Numbered from the stretch's first letter, positions 22,302 to 31,671 are shown. The stretch is 64,000 bases of DNA from Symsagittifera roscoffensis (GCF_963678635.1 NC_087070.1:26344007-26408006); one strand, 5' to 3'. Numbers and translations: made by a program. The notes: generated by a model not told the origin, from the sequence alone.

Positions 22302-22739
22302 TTATAACATCATATGTTTAGCAAAACGCATCATGTCATGGTCATTAACCTTGAAACCTATAGGAAATTTAGATGAAATTATAACATGAGCAACATAAAT
22401 ACAATAAAGTCCGCACAAGACCGAGTTAGCTGATTGGATTGGCTTATTCATCAGTATTTGGTTTCCCTCATGGATAGAACGTCTCATATTTTTGTATACA
22501 TATGGATAGTTGTGTAGGCTTCGTCCAAGAGGATCTGCAAAAAAGATTTGACCACCAGCTTGAGCAAACAGTAACCAATGAGTTCCTGGCTGGTCTGAGT
22601 TTGATGCGTTCACTATCATGAAAGTATTGTCACGTTTCAATATTGTATTAAATGCTAAGTTAGCGGGAAAAAAGCCACAAAATCGATGTTTCAAATGCTT
22701 GCATCGGTGAATAAGCTCAGTAATCTGTAAATTGTCCAT
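22302..22739 (-). CDS. Adenain-like cysteine protease, copy A
   Basis: Maturation protease of the Polinton/adenovirus C5 family, expected to cut capsid precursors in the virion. From ATG 22739 (residue 1) it has about 145 residues. His54 sits in GTHWLLF, Asp69 in FADPLG, Gln102 and Cys109 in QSANSVLCGLYCIY. The Gln-Cys spacing of 7 and His at 54 match human adenovirus adenain as I recall it (H54, Q115, C122; adenain has Glu where this has Asp). The open frame continues 9 bp upstream through GTG but the ATG is preferred. It begins 13 bp after the MCP stop, in the same direction. Intact; it differs from copy B at only a few residues. Confidence 0.92.
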   Translation of the reverse strand: MDNLQITELIHRCKHLKHRFCGFFPANLAFNTILKRDNTFMIVNASNSDQPGTHWLLFAQAGGQIFFADPLGRSLHNYPYVYKNMRRSIHEGNQILMNKPIQSANSVLCGLYCIYVAHVIISSKFPIGFKVNDHDMMRFAKHMML

Positions 22740-22752
22740 TTTTTTCACCGAG

Positions 22753-24069
22753 TCAACTCATTAGAGTGTTTTTAGCTATTTTTCTATCGGAACGCACGTA
22801 AACTGTTGATGCACGCTCTCCCATGAAAATTAACTCTACATTTTCCCCCAGCGGTGCATCAAACTTCAGTTCTTCTGAAATGGTGCAATTGGTCAATTCA
22901 GGATGAATAAAGTCATGTGAAGCCTCCTGAGTAGATGTGAGATCAAATGCCATAATATAATGATTGTGATAATTAGCCAAACTGATTCCATGACTATTGT
23001 TGAAAACAAAGTCTAGAGCTTCCAATGTGTTTTAGTATATTCTTTTGTTATCAGTCGTTGACACAGGAGTTCCTGCAATGGGCAGACCGTTTCGGTAAAC
23101 AATGATTTCATTCAGCTGAAATTTTTGATAATGAAACGGGTTTGTTCGGTTAGTTCCCAGGTATGCTGTATTCGAGCTCATTGCTAAAATCATTCGACGA
23201 ACTGGCTATTTGGCAAAAACGTCTTCTTGTCGCCAGCTTTGCACACCAGTTGTGGCCAAAAAAGTTCTCGGTAAAACTTCAATATAATTGTATATTGCGG
23301 GTGTTTTCAACAGAGTTTTTTCTATCGACGATAGCACAAAATCGGTTACTGTCATTTTGCGTACATATAGGTTAGCCTCAGTGATTTCAACACGGTAATG
23401 TTTATCTCTATGCTCAGACATGATAACAAAGTCATTAGGAGATCGTCTCAGAGAAAGTCTTATTGTAACACCGCTGATAAGATGTTTGTCACATGATAAA
23501 AAATCACAAGCAATTTTACCAAATAAACGGAATTCGGTTGATGCAGCTACGATTCGTTTACGTTCAGCGACATCTTCAGCTCGCCCATTGGCACCATCAA
23601 TACCTGATAGATTATCTTCATAATAATAACCTTGACAAGCAAGCCATGTTTTCTTTGCATCATTACCATGTGAAAATTCGGTCTCAATGAAACTCTTATG
23701 GGCAAAATTGGCATTGGTTGTTGAAATTTTTTCTCCATTCAAGGACATTGTGCATTCGGAAAATAAAGATGAAAGTGGATTGTTAACCAAATATGGGGTG
23801 TCTCGTTGTGCTGCCTCTGTAGCATGAGTTCGCAGTACATTACCATTATTTTGAACAACGCGTGCTAGAATCTCCAAGCGAGTTCGTTGAAGATCGATAA
23901 AGTTGTTTCTATCTCCTAAAACTTCGAATTCGAGCATAGGACCATCAGGTGAATAAGATGGACCAATTTTTTGAGTGAACGCATTTTCAAATGTAACGAG
24001 TAGAGGAGGTTTTTCAAATAAATCTAATGAGCTGTGAGTTGCTTCAGTTGGCAATAAATTAGAAGTCAT
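22753..24069 (-). pseudogene. Major capsid protein (double jelly-roll type), copy A, with two in-frame stops
   Basis: Hexon-like capsid gene of the family known in nematodes as F54H12.2-like. The 5' end is intact (MTSNLLPTEATHSSLDLFEK), and a conserved core follows (IGPSYSPDGPMLEFEVLGDR, SSLFSECTMSLNGE). The 438-codon frame is broken by TAG at 23208-23206 and TAA at 23034-23032. Copy B has sense codons at both places. The longest open piece is therefore the first 287 codons. Its start overlaps the PX stop by 11 bp. It was an essential virion component; this copy cannot make a full-length product without readthrough. Confidence 0.9.
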
Positions 24070-24481
24070 TTCGTACTTTGGTGAAAAAGTTGGACCGACT
24101 TCTCAGTGGGGTTCGTTTCTGTGGAATGAGAGCTTTTGTTTTTCTTTTTCTTGTTGTTGTTGTTGTTGATCTCTTCCGTTTTCTGCTCATATGGGACTTA
24201 CTGCGTCCAGCTCCAACTTGTTTTTTGATTGTGTTTTTTACTGTGTTTTTCAAGGCTTGTTTGGGCGTTTTCTTCCTGGTTGCTATGTCTATTAATTCGG
24301 GTGCTGCTTGAACAAGTAATTCTTTTCCAATACGTTTTGCTGCTGGTACTATAAATTTCCGAGCTAACGGAAGTGCTACTCGTCCAATACCCATAGCCAG
24401 AGCACCGAAGCCACTACGCCGCTGTCTGTAATGTCCTGAGAAGTGAGGCATGGTCGCTTGATTATGATAGTATGCCTCCAT
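24059..24481 (-). CDS. PX-like basic core/virion protein, copy A
   Basis: A 140-aa protein with a glycine/hydrophobic amphipathic segment (GFGALAMGIGRVALPLARKF), an AAPELIDIATRKKTP stretch and a very basic tail with Thr and Lys/Arg runs. This resembles the adenovirus pX/pVI-like core proteins described in adintoviruses and Polintons (recalled). Likely role: DNA condensation and/or membrane activity in the virion (inference). It lies between penton (4-bp gap) and MCP (11-bp overlap). The frame is intact here but shifted in copy B. A decayed homologue with GIGRVA and AAPELI lies at 35965-36085. Confidence 0.82.
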   Translation of the reverse strand: MEAYYHNQATMPHFSGHYRQRRSGFGALAMGIGRVALPLARKFIVPAAKRIGKELLVQAAPELIDIATRKKTPKQALKNTVKNTIKKQVGAGRSKSHMSRKRKRSTTTTTRKRKTKALIPQKRTPLRSRSNFFTKVRNDF

Positions 24482-24485
24482 AATC

Positions 24486-25364
24486 TTAATCAGAAAACTT
24501 TTGAAATTTTAAAGTCAAAACAACTTTACCTCCTCCTCCCGCAAATGGTACAAGTCTACCGGTTTCTGTTCGTAGGTTTACTGCAATGCTCAGGATGTTA
24601 TTCACGAGGAGTTTTTTATAATCTAAGTTGCTAAAAACTTTGCGATGATTTGGTTCAATGCTGCACACGTAACCGTTTTTCACTCGTCGATTAGTATCAA
24701 TGACTCTGAGCAACGGTGCTTTGGTGTTACCCACAATCTTATAATGGATTATATCCAAGTAGATAAACATCATTTGGGTTCCAGCAGAGATATCGACAGG
24801 GTAGTCGGAAATAAAGTTTTGCGATGTGAGAGTGCTATGGATATGACTGGATTCTTTATAGCCGATATGGTAGCCCGTTCCATCTCTTATACCTTTGAAA
24901 CCCAAAATACTAGGAATTTGTGGGCTCTCAAAGGTAATGCCTTCCCAATAATGCATCCAAATTGAAAGATGTTTGGTAATGGGGTCGATGCTATAAGTGA
25001 AATTATCAAGATCAACCTTCCGATTGATTTCGTTGAATAATTTCTCGATTTCGCCATATTCACCCTTTGTTATTTCAGTTTTCTCTCCATCATATGGTCT
25101 AGATATTTTATCTTTTGCCACTTTAAGACTTGCTCTAACTTTGTCTTTTTTATAGTACACTATTTTAGTATCTGTTACATTGTTAAAAAGAGTGGGAAAC
25201 GTTATTTCTGACAATGCAACTTTCCATTCGCCTTGCAGATCGATATCTTCACTCAGCAGGTTTTTAAAACTCGCTAGTGAGTTGTCAATGAAGATATTCA
25301 TTGAGGCTGATGACACCAATGTAATACTAAAGGAATCTTTGTCACCTCCAAAGTTGCTAGACAT
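24486..25364 (-). CDS. Penton-like minor capsid protein, copy A
   Basis: A 292-aa protein of the Polinton minor capsid (single jelly-roll, penton) family, expected to fill the capsid vertices. Recognised from the overall pattern beginning with SSNFGGDKDSFSITLVSSAS, a central DYPVDISAGTQMMFIYLDII strand region, and the C-terminal LRTETGRLVPFAGGGGKVVL. The stop follows KFQKFSD. It is located 3 bp after the integrase stop and 4 bp before PX on the minus strand. This copy is full length; copy B stops 8 codons earlier. Position next to MCP and the late-gene order support the call. Confidence 0.86.
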   Translation of the reverse strand: MSSNFGGDKDSFSITLVSSASMNIFIDNSLASFKNLLSEDIDLQGEWKVALSEITFPTLFNNVTDTKIVYYKKDKVRASLKVAKDKISRPYDGEKTEITKGEYGEIEKLFNEINRKVDLDNFTYSIDPITKHLSIWMHYWEGITFESPQIPSILGFKGIRDGTGYHIGYKESSHIHSTLTSQNFISDYPVDISAGTQMMFIYLDIIHYKIVGNTKAPLLRVIDTNRRVKNGYVCSIEPNHRKVFSNLDYKKLLVNNILSIAVNLRTETGRLVPFAGGGGKVVLTLKFQKFSD

Positions 25365-25367
25365 TGT

Positions 25368-26486
25368 TTAGCTTGATCCTTCCTTTTCCAATACTCTGAT
25401 TAGTTCGGGCTCATAAAATTTACCCTCTATTGGTTCTCTATCAGCGTCGATAAGATTATAAGTCGGTGGGTTCCTTGTTGGTATGTCAAATATTTCAAAA
25501 ACTTCGTCAGTGAAGGATTGTTTATAACCTTTTCGAAAAGGGATGTCAATTTTTGCTATTCTCACAAAATCGCCAACGTAGAGCTTTGGTCGGCGAACTA
25601 GTTTCAATGATCGTTCCGCTCTTAATGAAATTAGACGTGGAACATCCTTTTTTGTCACTTTATTGGGGGCTAATTTGATGACGCGGTTTGTTCTCGAATT
25701 TATTGTGTTGACAAAGTCTTGAAGCTTATCGATGTAAGAGTAGGTCCATTTTTCCTCCAAATATTTATAAATCAAACTTTTTAGTGATCGAATGTTCCTC
25801 TCGGCGAAAGCGGACTTCTTTTCACTCTCTGTTGTGTATGTCTTGATACCCTTTTTCTCACATAAAGTTTTGAATGACCCCTTGAACTCGGTGCCTTTAT
25901 CTACCCAGACTTTTTTCGGTTTCTCTGTCTTTATCATTTGATTGAACGCTTCTGCAGTTGTTGTGGCATACTTTGATTTCAGTGGCTGCACGCGAAGATA
26001 ACGGGACATGCAATCTACTGCAACTAAAAGATATTTGATATCTTTGTTGTATTTTGCTAGTTTATCAACATATGCCAAATCGATTGACCATATTTCGTTT
26101 ATGTCATAAACTATCACTTTAAGCCGAGCTATTTTGCGGCGAACTGTTCGGTATTTTGTATAAGATGGTTCTGTATGTAAAAAATGTTTAACTTTTTGTC
26201 TTGGTATGACCGTTGTAGCCTTCAAAGTTTTAACACTTCCGAACAATGCTGGACCTTTATCTGTGTAACTCTTTTTCAAAAGTTTTTCCTCAGTTGGTGT
26301 AGGTTTCCCATCTTTTACTTTTCGTCTCCGTCTTTTCTGACGTTGAAGAATCTGAATCGTTATAGGGCGTACCGTACAATTCAGTGTCGTCTTCGTCTTT
26401 TTCTCTTTCTTTGACTCTTTCCGTGGTGGCTGAAAACGGTTTTTAGAGCCTGCGATAACGCCAGAGGCAAGTGTTCTAGCAACCAT
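25368..26486 (-). CDS. Retroviral-type integrase, copy A, with chimeric N-terminus
   Basis: A 372-aa DDE integrase. The catalytic D-D-E lie in IWSIDLAYVD, VWVDKGTEFKG and SAFAERN (second D to E spacing 33 residues in the longer copy). A C-terminal SH3/chromo-like segment (YVGDFVRIAKIDIPF) follows. The first ~19 codons (MVARTLASGVIAGSKNRFQ) are not integrase: they are read from the DNA that begins unit B, fused at the duplication junction (26430/26431). The original N-terminal extension seen in copy B is lost, but the zinc-binding-like/pre-core region from PPRKESKK onward is kept. The core looks intact. Known role in Polintons: integration of the linear DNA with a 6-bp staggered cut. Confidence 0.9.
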   Translation of the reverse strand: MVARTLASGVIAGSKNRFQPPRKESKKEKKTKTTLNCTVRPITIQILQRQKRRRRKVKDGKPTPTEEKLLKKSYTDKGPALFGSVKTLKATTVIPRQKVKHFLHTEPSYTKYRTVRRKIARLKVIVYDINEIWSIDLAYVDKLAKYNKDIKYLLVAVDCMSRYLRVQPLKSKYATTTAEAFNQMIKTEKPKKVWVDKGTEFKGSFKTLCEKKGIKTYTTESEKKSAFAERNIRSLKSLIYKYLEEKWTYSYIDKLQDFVNTINSRTNRVIKLAPNKVTKKDVPRLISLRAERSLKLVRRPKLYVGDFVRIAKIDIPFRKGYKQSFTDEVFEIFDIPTRNPPTYNLIDADREPIEGKFYEPELIRVLEKEGSS

Positions 26487-26550
26487 AAAACATGTTTTTT
26501 TCTTAAAAATAAATTATAAATCCTTAAAGAAATGCATCAGTATCACAAAG

Positions 26551-26988
26551 TTATAACATCTTATGTTTAGCAAAACGCACCATGTCATGGTCATTAACCT
26601 TGAAACCTATAGGAAATTTAGATGAAATTATAACATGAGCAACATAAATACAATAAAGTCCGCACAAGACCGAGTTAGCTGATTGGATTGGCTTATTCAT
26701 CAGTATTTGGTTTCCCTCATGGATAGAACGTCTCATATTTTTGTATACATATGGATAGTTGTGTAGGCTTCGTCCAAGAGGATCTGCAAAAAAGATTTGA
26801 CCACCAGCTTGAGCAAACAGTAACCAATGAGTTCCTGGCTGGTCTGAGTTTGATGCGTTCACTATCATGAAAGTATTGTCACGTTTCAATATTGTATTAA
26901 ATGCTAAGTTAGCGGGAAAAAAGCCACAAAATCGATGTTTCAAATGCTTGCATCGGTGAATAAGCTCAGTAATCTGTGAATTGTCCAT
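26551..26988 (-). CDS. Adenain-like cysteine protease, copy B
   Basis: Same protein as copy A, with the His-Asp-Gln-Cys set present (GTHWLLF, FADPLG, QSANSVLCG). It differs by eye at Leu/Ser near residue 4, Met/Val near 137 and Met/Lys near the C-terminus. Intact; start taken at ATG 26988. Confidence 0.91.
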   Translation of the reverse strand: MDNSQITELIHRCKHLKHRFCGFFPANLAFNTILKRDNTFMIVNASNSDQPGTHWLLFAQAGGQIFFADPLGRSLHNYPYVYKNMRRSIHEGNQILMNKPIQSANSVLCGLYCIYVAHVIISSKFPIGFKVNDHDMVRFAKHKML

Positions 26989-27001
26989 TTTTTTCACCGA
27001 G

Positions 27002-28186
27002 TCAACTCATTAGAGTGTTTTTAGCTATTTTTCTATCGGAACGCACGTAAACTGTTGATGCACTCTCTCCCATGAAAAGTAACTCTACATTTTCCCCCAG
27101 CGGTGCATCAAACTTCAGTTCTACTGAAATGGTGCAATTGGTCAATTCAGGATGAATAAAGTCATGTGAAGCCTCCTGAGTAGATGTGAGATCAAATGCC
27201 ATAATATAATGATTGTGATAATTAGCCAAACTGATTCCATGACTATTGTTGAAAACAAAGTCTAGAGCTTCCAATGTGTTATAGTATATTCTTTTGTTAT
27301 CAGTCGTTGACACAGGAGTTCCTGCAATGGGCAGACCGTTTCGGTAAACAATGATTTCATTCAGCTGAAATTTTTGATAATGAAACGGGTTTGTTCGGTT
27401 AGTTCCCAGGCATGCTGTATTCGAGCTCATTGCTAAAATCATTCGACGAACTGGCTCTTTGGCAAAAACGTCTTCTTGTCGCCAGCTTTGCACACCAGTT
27501 GTGGCCAAAAAAGTTCTCGGTAAAACTTCAATATAATTGTATATTGCGGGTGTTTTCAACAGAGTTTTTTCTATCGACGATAGCACAAAATCGGTTACTG
27601 TCATTTTGCGCACATATAGGTTAGCCTCAGTGATTTCAACACGGTAATGTTTATCTCTATGCTCAGACATGATAACAAAGTCATTAGGAGATCGTCTCAG
27701 AGAAAGTCTTATTGTAACACCGCTGATAAGATGTTTGTCACATGATAAAAAATCACAAGCAATTTTACCAAATAAACGGAATTCGGTTGATGCAGCTACG
27801 ATTCGTTTACGTTCAGCGACATCTTCAGCTCGCCCATTGGCACCATCAATACCTGATAGATTATCTTCATAATAATAACCTTGACAAGCAAGCCATGTTT
27901 TCTTTGCATCATTACCATGTGAAAATTCGATCTCAATGAAACTCTTATGGGCAAAATTGGTATTGGTTGTTGAAATTTTTTCTCCATTCAAGGACATTGT
28001 GCATTCGGAAAATAAAGATGAAAGTGGATTGTTAACCAAATATGGGGTGTCTCGTTGTGCTACCTCTGTAGCATGAGTTCGCAGTACATTACCATTATTT
28101 TGAACAACGCGTGCTACAATCTCCAAGCGAGTTCGTTGAAGATCGATAAAGTTGTTTCTATCTCCTAAAACTTCGAATTCGAGCAT
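27002..28186 (-). pseudogene. Major capsid protein, copy B, 5'-deleted
   Basis: A 394-codon open frame identical in kind to copy A from residue 45 (MLEFEVLGDR) to the C-terminal VYVRSDRKIAKNTLMS. The 89-bp deletion removes codons about 3-32 and shifts the original start codon out of frame, so the first 44 residues of the family N-terminus are missing. Unlike copy A it has no internal stop. It could at most express an N-terminally truncated capsid protein from the internal ATG. Confidence 0.9.
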
Positions 28187-28262
28187 AGGACCATCAGGTG
28201 AATAAGATGGACCAATTTTTTGAAGTCATTTCGTACTTTGGTGAAAAAGTTGGACCGACTTC

Positions 28263-28643
28263 TCAGTGGGGTTCGTTTCTGTGGAATGAGAGCTTTTGTT
28301 TTTCTTTTTTTCTTGTTGTTGTTGTTGTTGATCTCTTCCGTTTTCTGCTCATATGGGACTTACTGCGTCCAGCTCCAACTTGTTTTTTGATTGTGTTTTT
28401 TACTGTGTTTTTCAAGGCTTGTTTGGGCGTTTTCTTCCTGGTTGCTATGTCTATTAATTCGGGTGCTGCTTGAACAAGTAATTCTTTTCCAATACGTGTT
28501 GCTGCTGGTACTATAAATTTCCGAGCTAACGGAAGTGCTACTCGTCCAATACCCATAGCCAGAGCACCGAAGCCACTACCCCGCTGTCTGTAATGTCCTG
28601 AGAAGTGAGGCATGGTCGCTTGATTATGATAGTATGCCTCCAT
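28263..28643 (-). pseudogene. PX-like core protein, copy B, frameshifted tail
   Basis: Same N-terminal 112 or so residues as copy A, but two extra bases in a T tract (near 28301-28309) shift the frame inside the basic tail, so it ends KKEKQKLSFHRNEPH. The adjacent 89-bp deletion also removed the original stop region. The amphipathic part is intact and the changed tail is still basic, so residual function cannot be excluded. Confidence 0.8.
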
Positions 28644-28671
28644 AATCTTAATCAGAAAACTTTTGAAATTT

Positions 28672-29526
28672 TTAGGTCAAAACAACTTTACCTCCTCCTC
28701 CCGCAAATGGTACAAGTCTACCGGTTTCTGTTCGTATGTTTACTGCAATGCTCTGGATGTTATTCACGAGGAGTTTTTTATAATCTAAGTTGCTAAAAAC
28801 TTTGCTATGATTTGGTTCAATGCTGCACACGTAACCGTTTTTCACTCGTCGATTAGTATCAATGACTCTGAGCAACGGTGCTTTGGTGTCACCCACAATC
28901 TGATAATGGATTATATCCAAGTAGATAAACATCATTTGGGTTCCAGCAGAGATATCGACAGGGTAATCGGAAATGAAGTTTTGCGATGTGAGAGTCCTAT
29001 GGATATGACTGGATTCTTTATAGCCGATATGGTAGCCCGTTCCATCTCTTATACCTTTGAAACCCAAAATACTAGGAATTTGTGGGCTCTCAAAGGTAAT
29101 GCCTTCCCAATAATGCATCCAAATTGAAAGATGTTTGGTAATGGGGTCGATGCTATAAGTGAAATTATCAAGATCAACCTTCCGATTGATTTCGTTGAAT
29201 AATTTCTCGATTTCGCCATATTCACCCTTTGTTATTTCAGTTTTCTCTCCATCATATGGTCTAGATATTTTATCTTTTGCCACTTTAAGACTTGCTCTAA
29301 CTTTGTCTTTTTTATAGTACACTATTTTAGTATCTGTTACATTGTTAAAATGAGTGGGAAACGTTATTTCTGACAATGCAACTCTCCATTCGCCTTGCAG
29401 ATCGATATCTTCACTCAGCAGGTTTTTAAAACTCGCTAGTGAGTTGTCAATGAAGATATTCATTGAGGCTGATGACACCAATGTAATACTAAAGGAATCT
29501 TTGTCACCTCCAAAGTTGCTAGACAT
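28672..29526 (-). CDS. Penton-like minor capsid protein, copy B, 8 codons shorter
   Basis: 284 aa, nearly identical to copy A. A substitution at the codon after KVVLT creates a stop, removing the last eight residues that form part of the final strand in copy A. Scattered conservative changes elsewhere (for example T/S near HIH[R/S]TLTS). Probably derived from the same ancestor as copy A by the tandem duplication; whether the shortened end folds is unknown. Confidence 0.82.
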   Translation of the reverse strand: MSSNFGGDKDSFSITLVSSASMNIFIDNSLASFKNLLSEDIDLQGEWRVALSEITFPTHFNNVTDTKIVYYKKDKVRASLKVAKDKISRPYDGEKTEITKGEYGEIEKLFNEINRKVDLDNFTYSIDPITKHLSIWMHYWEGITFESPQIPSILGFKGIRDGTGYHIGYKESSHIHRTLTSQNFISDYPVDISAGTQMMFIYLDIIHYQIVGDTKAPLLRVIDTNRRVKNGYVCSIEPNHSKVFSNLDYKKLLVNNIQSIAVNIRTETGRLVPFAGGGGKVVLT

Positions 29527-29529
29527 TGT

Positions 29530-30753
29530 TTAGCTTGACCCTTCCTTTTCCAATACTCTGATTAGTTCGGGCTCATAAAATTTACCCTCTATTGGTTCTC
29601 TATCAGCGTCGATAAGATTATAAGTCGGTGGGTTCCTTGTTGGTATGTCAAATATTTCAAAAACTTCGTCAGTGAAGGATTGTTTATAACCTTTTCGAAA
29701 AGGGATGTCAATTTTTGCTATTCTCACAAAATCGCCAACGTAGAGCTTTGGTCGGCGAACTAGTTTCAATGATTGTTCCGCTCTTAATGAAATTAGACGT
29801 GGAACATCCTTTTTTGTCACTTTATTGGGGGCTAATTTGATGACGCGGTTTGTTCTCGAATTTATTGTGTTGACAAAGTCTTGAAGCTTATCGATGTAAG
29901 AGTAGGTCCATTTTTCCTCCAAATACTTATAAATCAAACTTTTTAGTGATCGAATGTTCCTCTCGGCGAAAGCGGACTTCTTTTCACTCTCTGTTGTGTA
30001 TGTCTTGATACCCTTTTTCTCACATAAAGTTTTGAATGACCCCTTGAACTCGGTGCCTTTATCTACCCAGACTTTTTTCGGTTTCTCTGTCTTTATCATT
30101 TGATTGAACGCTTCTGCAGTTGTTGTGGCATACTTTGATTTCAGTGGCTGCACGCGAAGATAACGGGACATGCAATCTACTGCAACTAAAAGATATTTGA
30201 TATCTTTGTTGTGTTTTGCTAGTTTATCAACATATGCCAAATCGATTGACCATATTTCGTTTATGTCATAAACTATCACTTTAAACCGAGCTATTTTGCG
30301 GCGAACTGTTCGGTATTTTGTGTAAGATGGTTTTGTATGTAAAAAATGTTTAACTTTTTGTCTTGGTATGACCGTTGTAGCCTTCAAAGTTTTAACACTA
30401 CCGAACAATGCTGGACCTTTATCTGTGTAACTCTTTTTCAAAAGTTTTTCCTCAGTTGGTGTAGGTTTCCCATCTTTTACTTTTCGTCTCCGTCTTTTCT
30501 GACGTTGAAGAATCTGAATCGTTATAGGGCGTACCGTACGATTCAGTGTCGTCTTCGTCTTTCTCTCTTTCTTTGACTCTTTCCGTGGTGGCTTTCTTTC
30601 TTGTTTTGAGTCGTTTGGTTTGTTTTGAACTTGATGATGGCTTACTACTGTCGAGGGTTTTTGTTTTGCCCGATGTTGACGGAGATTTGGTTGGACTTTT
30701 GGTTCTTCGTTGGGCCTGTTCTTTAATCTTTGACTGAACCGCGTGTTTGGCAT
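29530..30753 (-). CDS. Retroviral-type integrase, copy B (full-length)
   Basis: 407 aa. A basic N-terminal extension (to about residue 100) precedes the pre-core region LLKKSYTDKGPALFGSVKTL. The catalytic triad is Asp171, Asp231 and Glu264, and the C-terminal SH3/chromo-like YVGDFVRIAK segment follows. This is the Polinton integrase family (rve fold), which inserts linear DNA and makes 6-bp target duplications, matching GCGTTC here. The N-terminal ~100 codons overlap the 30452-30910 ORF in another frame, so the true start may be internal. It ends 3 bp before the penton start. Intact, and the best candidate for the ancestral gene. Confidence 0.92.
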   Translation of the reverse strand: MPNTRFSQRLKNRPNEEPKVQPNLRQHRAKQKPSTVVSHHQVQNKPNDSKQERKPPRKESKKERKTKTTLNRTVRPITIQILQRQKRRRRKVKDGKPTPTEEKLLKKSYTDKGPALFGSVKTLKATTVIPRQKVKHFLHTKPSYTKYRTVRRKIARFKVIVYDINEIWSIDLAYVDKLAKHNKDIKYLLVAVDCMSRYLRVQPLKSKYATTTAEAFNQMIKTEKPKKVWVDKGTEFKGSFKTLCEKKGIKTYTTESEKKSAFAERNIRSLKSLIYKYLEEKWTYSYIDKLQDFVNTINSRTNRVIKLAPNKVTKKDVPRLISLRAEQSLKLVRRPKLYVGDFVRIAKIDIPFRKGYKQSFTDEVFEIFDIPTRNPPTYNLIDADREPIEGKFYEPELIRVLEKEGSS

Positions 30754-30910
30754 ACTTGTTAATAACAGACTCTTCGGTAAGTTCGAGAGCGGATAAAATC
30801 ATTATGTAAGCAGGGTTGTGTAGTATTTTAGTTTGCTGTTGTATATCATACAAAAACGATGCTGCTTTGAGACCGGTTGGTACATTGTCAACATAAATTG
30901 TTTCATCCAT
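30452..30910 (-). CDS. Hypothetical 152-aa Polinton protein overlapping the integrase 5' region
   Basis: Starts MDETIYVDNVPTGLKAASFL with a folded-looking first 60 residues (NPAYIMILSALELTEESVIN), then a long Ser/Lys/Glu-rich tail. About 300 bp of the tail overlaps the integrase N-terminal extension in another frame, so one of the two readings there is probably not translated, or splicing separates them. It lies 5 bp after the 30916-31359 gene. Not recognised; the compact minus-strand context suggests a structural or assembly role (inference). Confidence 0.6.
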   Translation of the reverse strand: MDETIYVDNVPTGLKAASFLYDIQQQTKILHNPAYIMILSALELTEESVINKYAKHAVQSKIKEQAQRRTKSPTKSPSTSGKTKTLDSSKPSSSSKQTKRLKTRKKATTERVKEREKDEDDTESYGTPYNDSDSSTSEKTETKSKRWETYTN

Positions 30911-30915
30911 GGCGT

Positions 30916-31359
30916 TTATTGAGACTCGAGTTGAGCTTTTGATAACCTCCAGGATATTTTTAGCTCTCTTAATTTTTTATCCTCCATTATTTGCAATTGT
31001 AATAGAATGCGTTCATAGTTTATTTTATTATCCTTTCGCTCCTTCTCATCCACAATCCGCTTCTCCTCTTCCTCCCCACCTTCCTGATATTGATTAGTCT
31101 CATCTTCTGTAAGAAGTCCTGTTGATTGTTCCCCAGGGTCAACAATAGGCGTTGAGGGAGGTGTTGGTGGAAGGGGTAGTGGAAGAGTTTCAGTCGATAC
31201 TGAGTTTTGCTTCGTGGGTATTAGAGGTCTCATGCGGTTCAAGTAAGATAACTGGGGCTTTTTGTGTTTAATTGAACTGTTAAATAGCACTTGTGATGCA
31301 TGCGGTTGCTCACGGATATATGTATGTTTTGGAATTAAAACAAACTCTTCTGCTGCCAT
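30916..31359 (-). CDS. Hypothetical 147-aa Polinton protein (EFVLIPKHTY start)
   Basis: Begins MAAEEFVLIPKHTYIREQ; I recall a similar 'vLIPK..Y' opening in small ORFs near Polinton ATPase genes. A proline-rich linker (PLPLPPTPPSTP) and a Glu/Lys-rich, probably coiled-coil C-terminus (ILLQLQIMEDKKLRELKIS) follow. It starts 3 bp after the stop of the upstream 31363-31671 gene. Function unknown. Confidence 0.65.
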   Translation of the reverse strand: MAAEEFVLIPKHTYIREQPHASQVLFNSSIKHKKPQLSYLNRMRPLIPTKQNSVSTETLPLPLPPTPPSTPIVDPGEQSTGLLTEDETNQYQEGGEEEEKRIVDEKERKDNKINYERILLQLQIMEDKKLRELKISWRLSKAQLESQ

Positions 31360-31362
31360 GTT

Positions 31363-31671
31363 TTATGCTGATGGTAAGTATCTGTAGCAGAAGTAAAGTA
31401 TCAGTCTGATCAAGTTGAAACCTTGTTTCGTTAGAATAATTGCTCGTTTTTGTTCAAGTTTTGTTTTTCGGCTGATTAAAAGTTTGTAAGCCACTTCGAA
31501 ATTTTCAATGTTTGGAATATTAACAGATACATTGCCATTGACTACATTGAGCAAACATTCACATATAACTGAAATAACTTGAGGATTTGTTGTTTTTCTA
31601 ATGAAGCTTCGGAGCTGGCTGGGATTCAATTGTACCATGTGCTGCAGAATAGATGATTTTTTCGCGTTCAT
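31363..31671 (-). CDS. Small conserved Polinton protein, 102 aa (ICECLLNVVNGNV family)
   Basis: The segment VISVICECLLNVVNGNVSVN, followed by KLLISRKTKLEQKRAIILTK, matches a motif I recall from many small uncharacterised proteins encoded next to Polinton capsid genes in invertebrates. It is basic and helical, with no membrane segment. Its 5' end overlaps the ATPase 3' end by 74 bp in another frame. Possible virion-associated or DNA-binding role (inference). Confidence 0.72.
   Translation of the reverse strand: MNAKKSSILQHMVQLNPSQLRSFIRKTTNPQVISVICECLLNVVNGNVSVNIPNIENFEVAYKLLISRKTKLEQKRAIILTKQGFNLIRLILYFCYRYLPSA

Larger units (their letters stand above)
22181..26430. repeat. Tandem duplication unit A (protease-MCP-PX-penton-integrase)
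   Basis: About 4,249 bp starting CTGAAAACGG at 22181 and joined head to tail to unit B. The two units are nearly identical by eye. The junctions share only a 2-bp overlap (CT), which suggests a non-homologous or microhomology event. Confidence 0.94.
26431..30592. repeat. Tandem duplication unit B
   Basis: The second copy of the protease-to-integrase block. Relative to unit A it lacks 89 bp (between 28222 and 28223, corresponding to 23975-24063 of A), has two extra T near 28307 and scattered substitutions. The offset to unit A falls from 4249 to 4160 and then 4162 bp. Confidence 0.93.

Noticed and set aside
24645..24965. Plus-strand ORF of 106 aa inside the penton gene (and its twin at 28807)
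   Set aside because: It is the shadow of the minus-strand penton frame and changes with it between copies.
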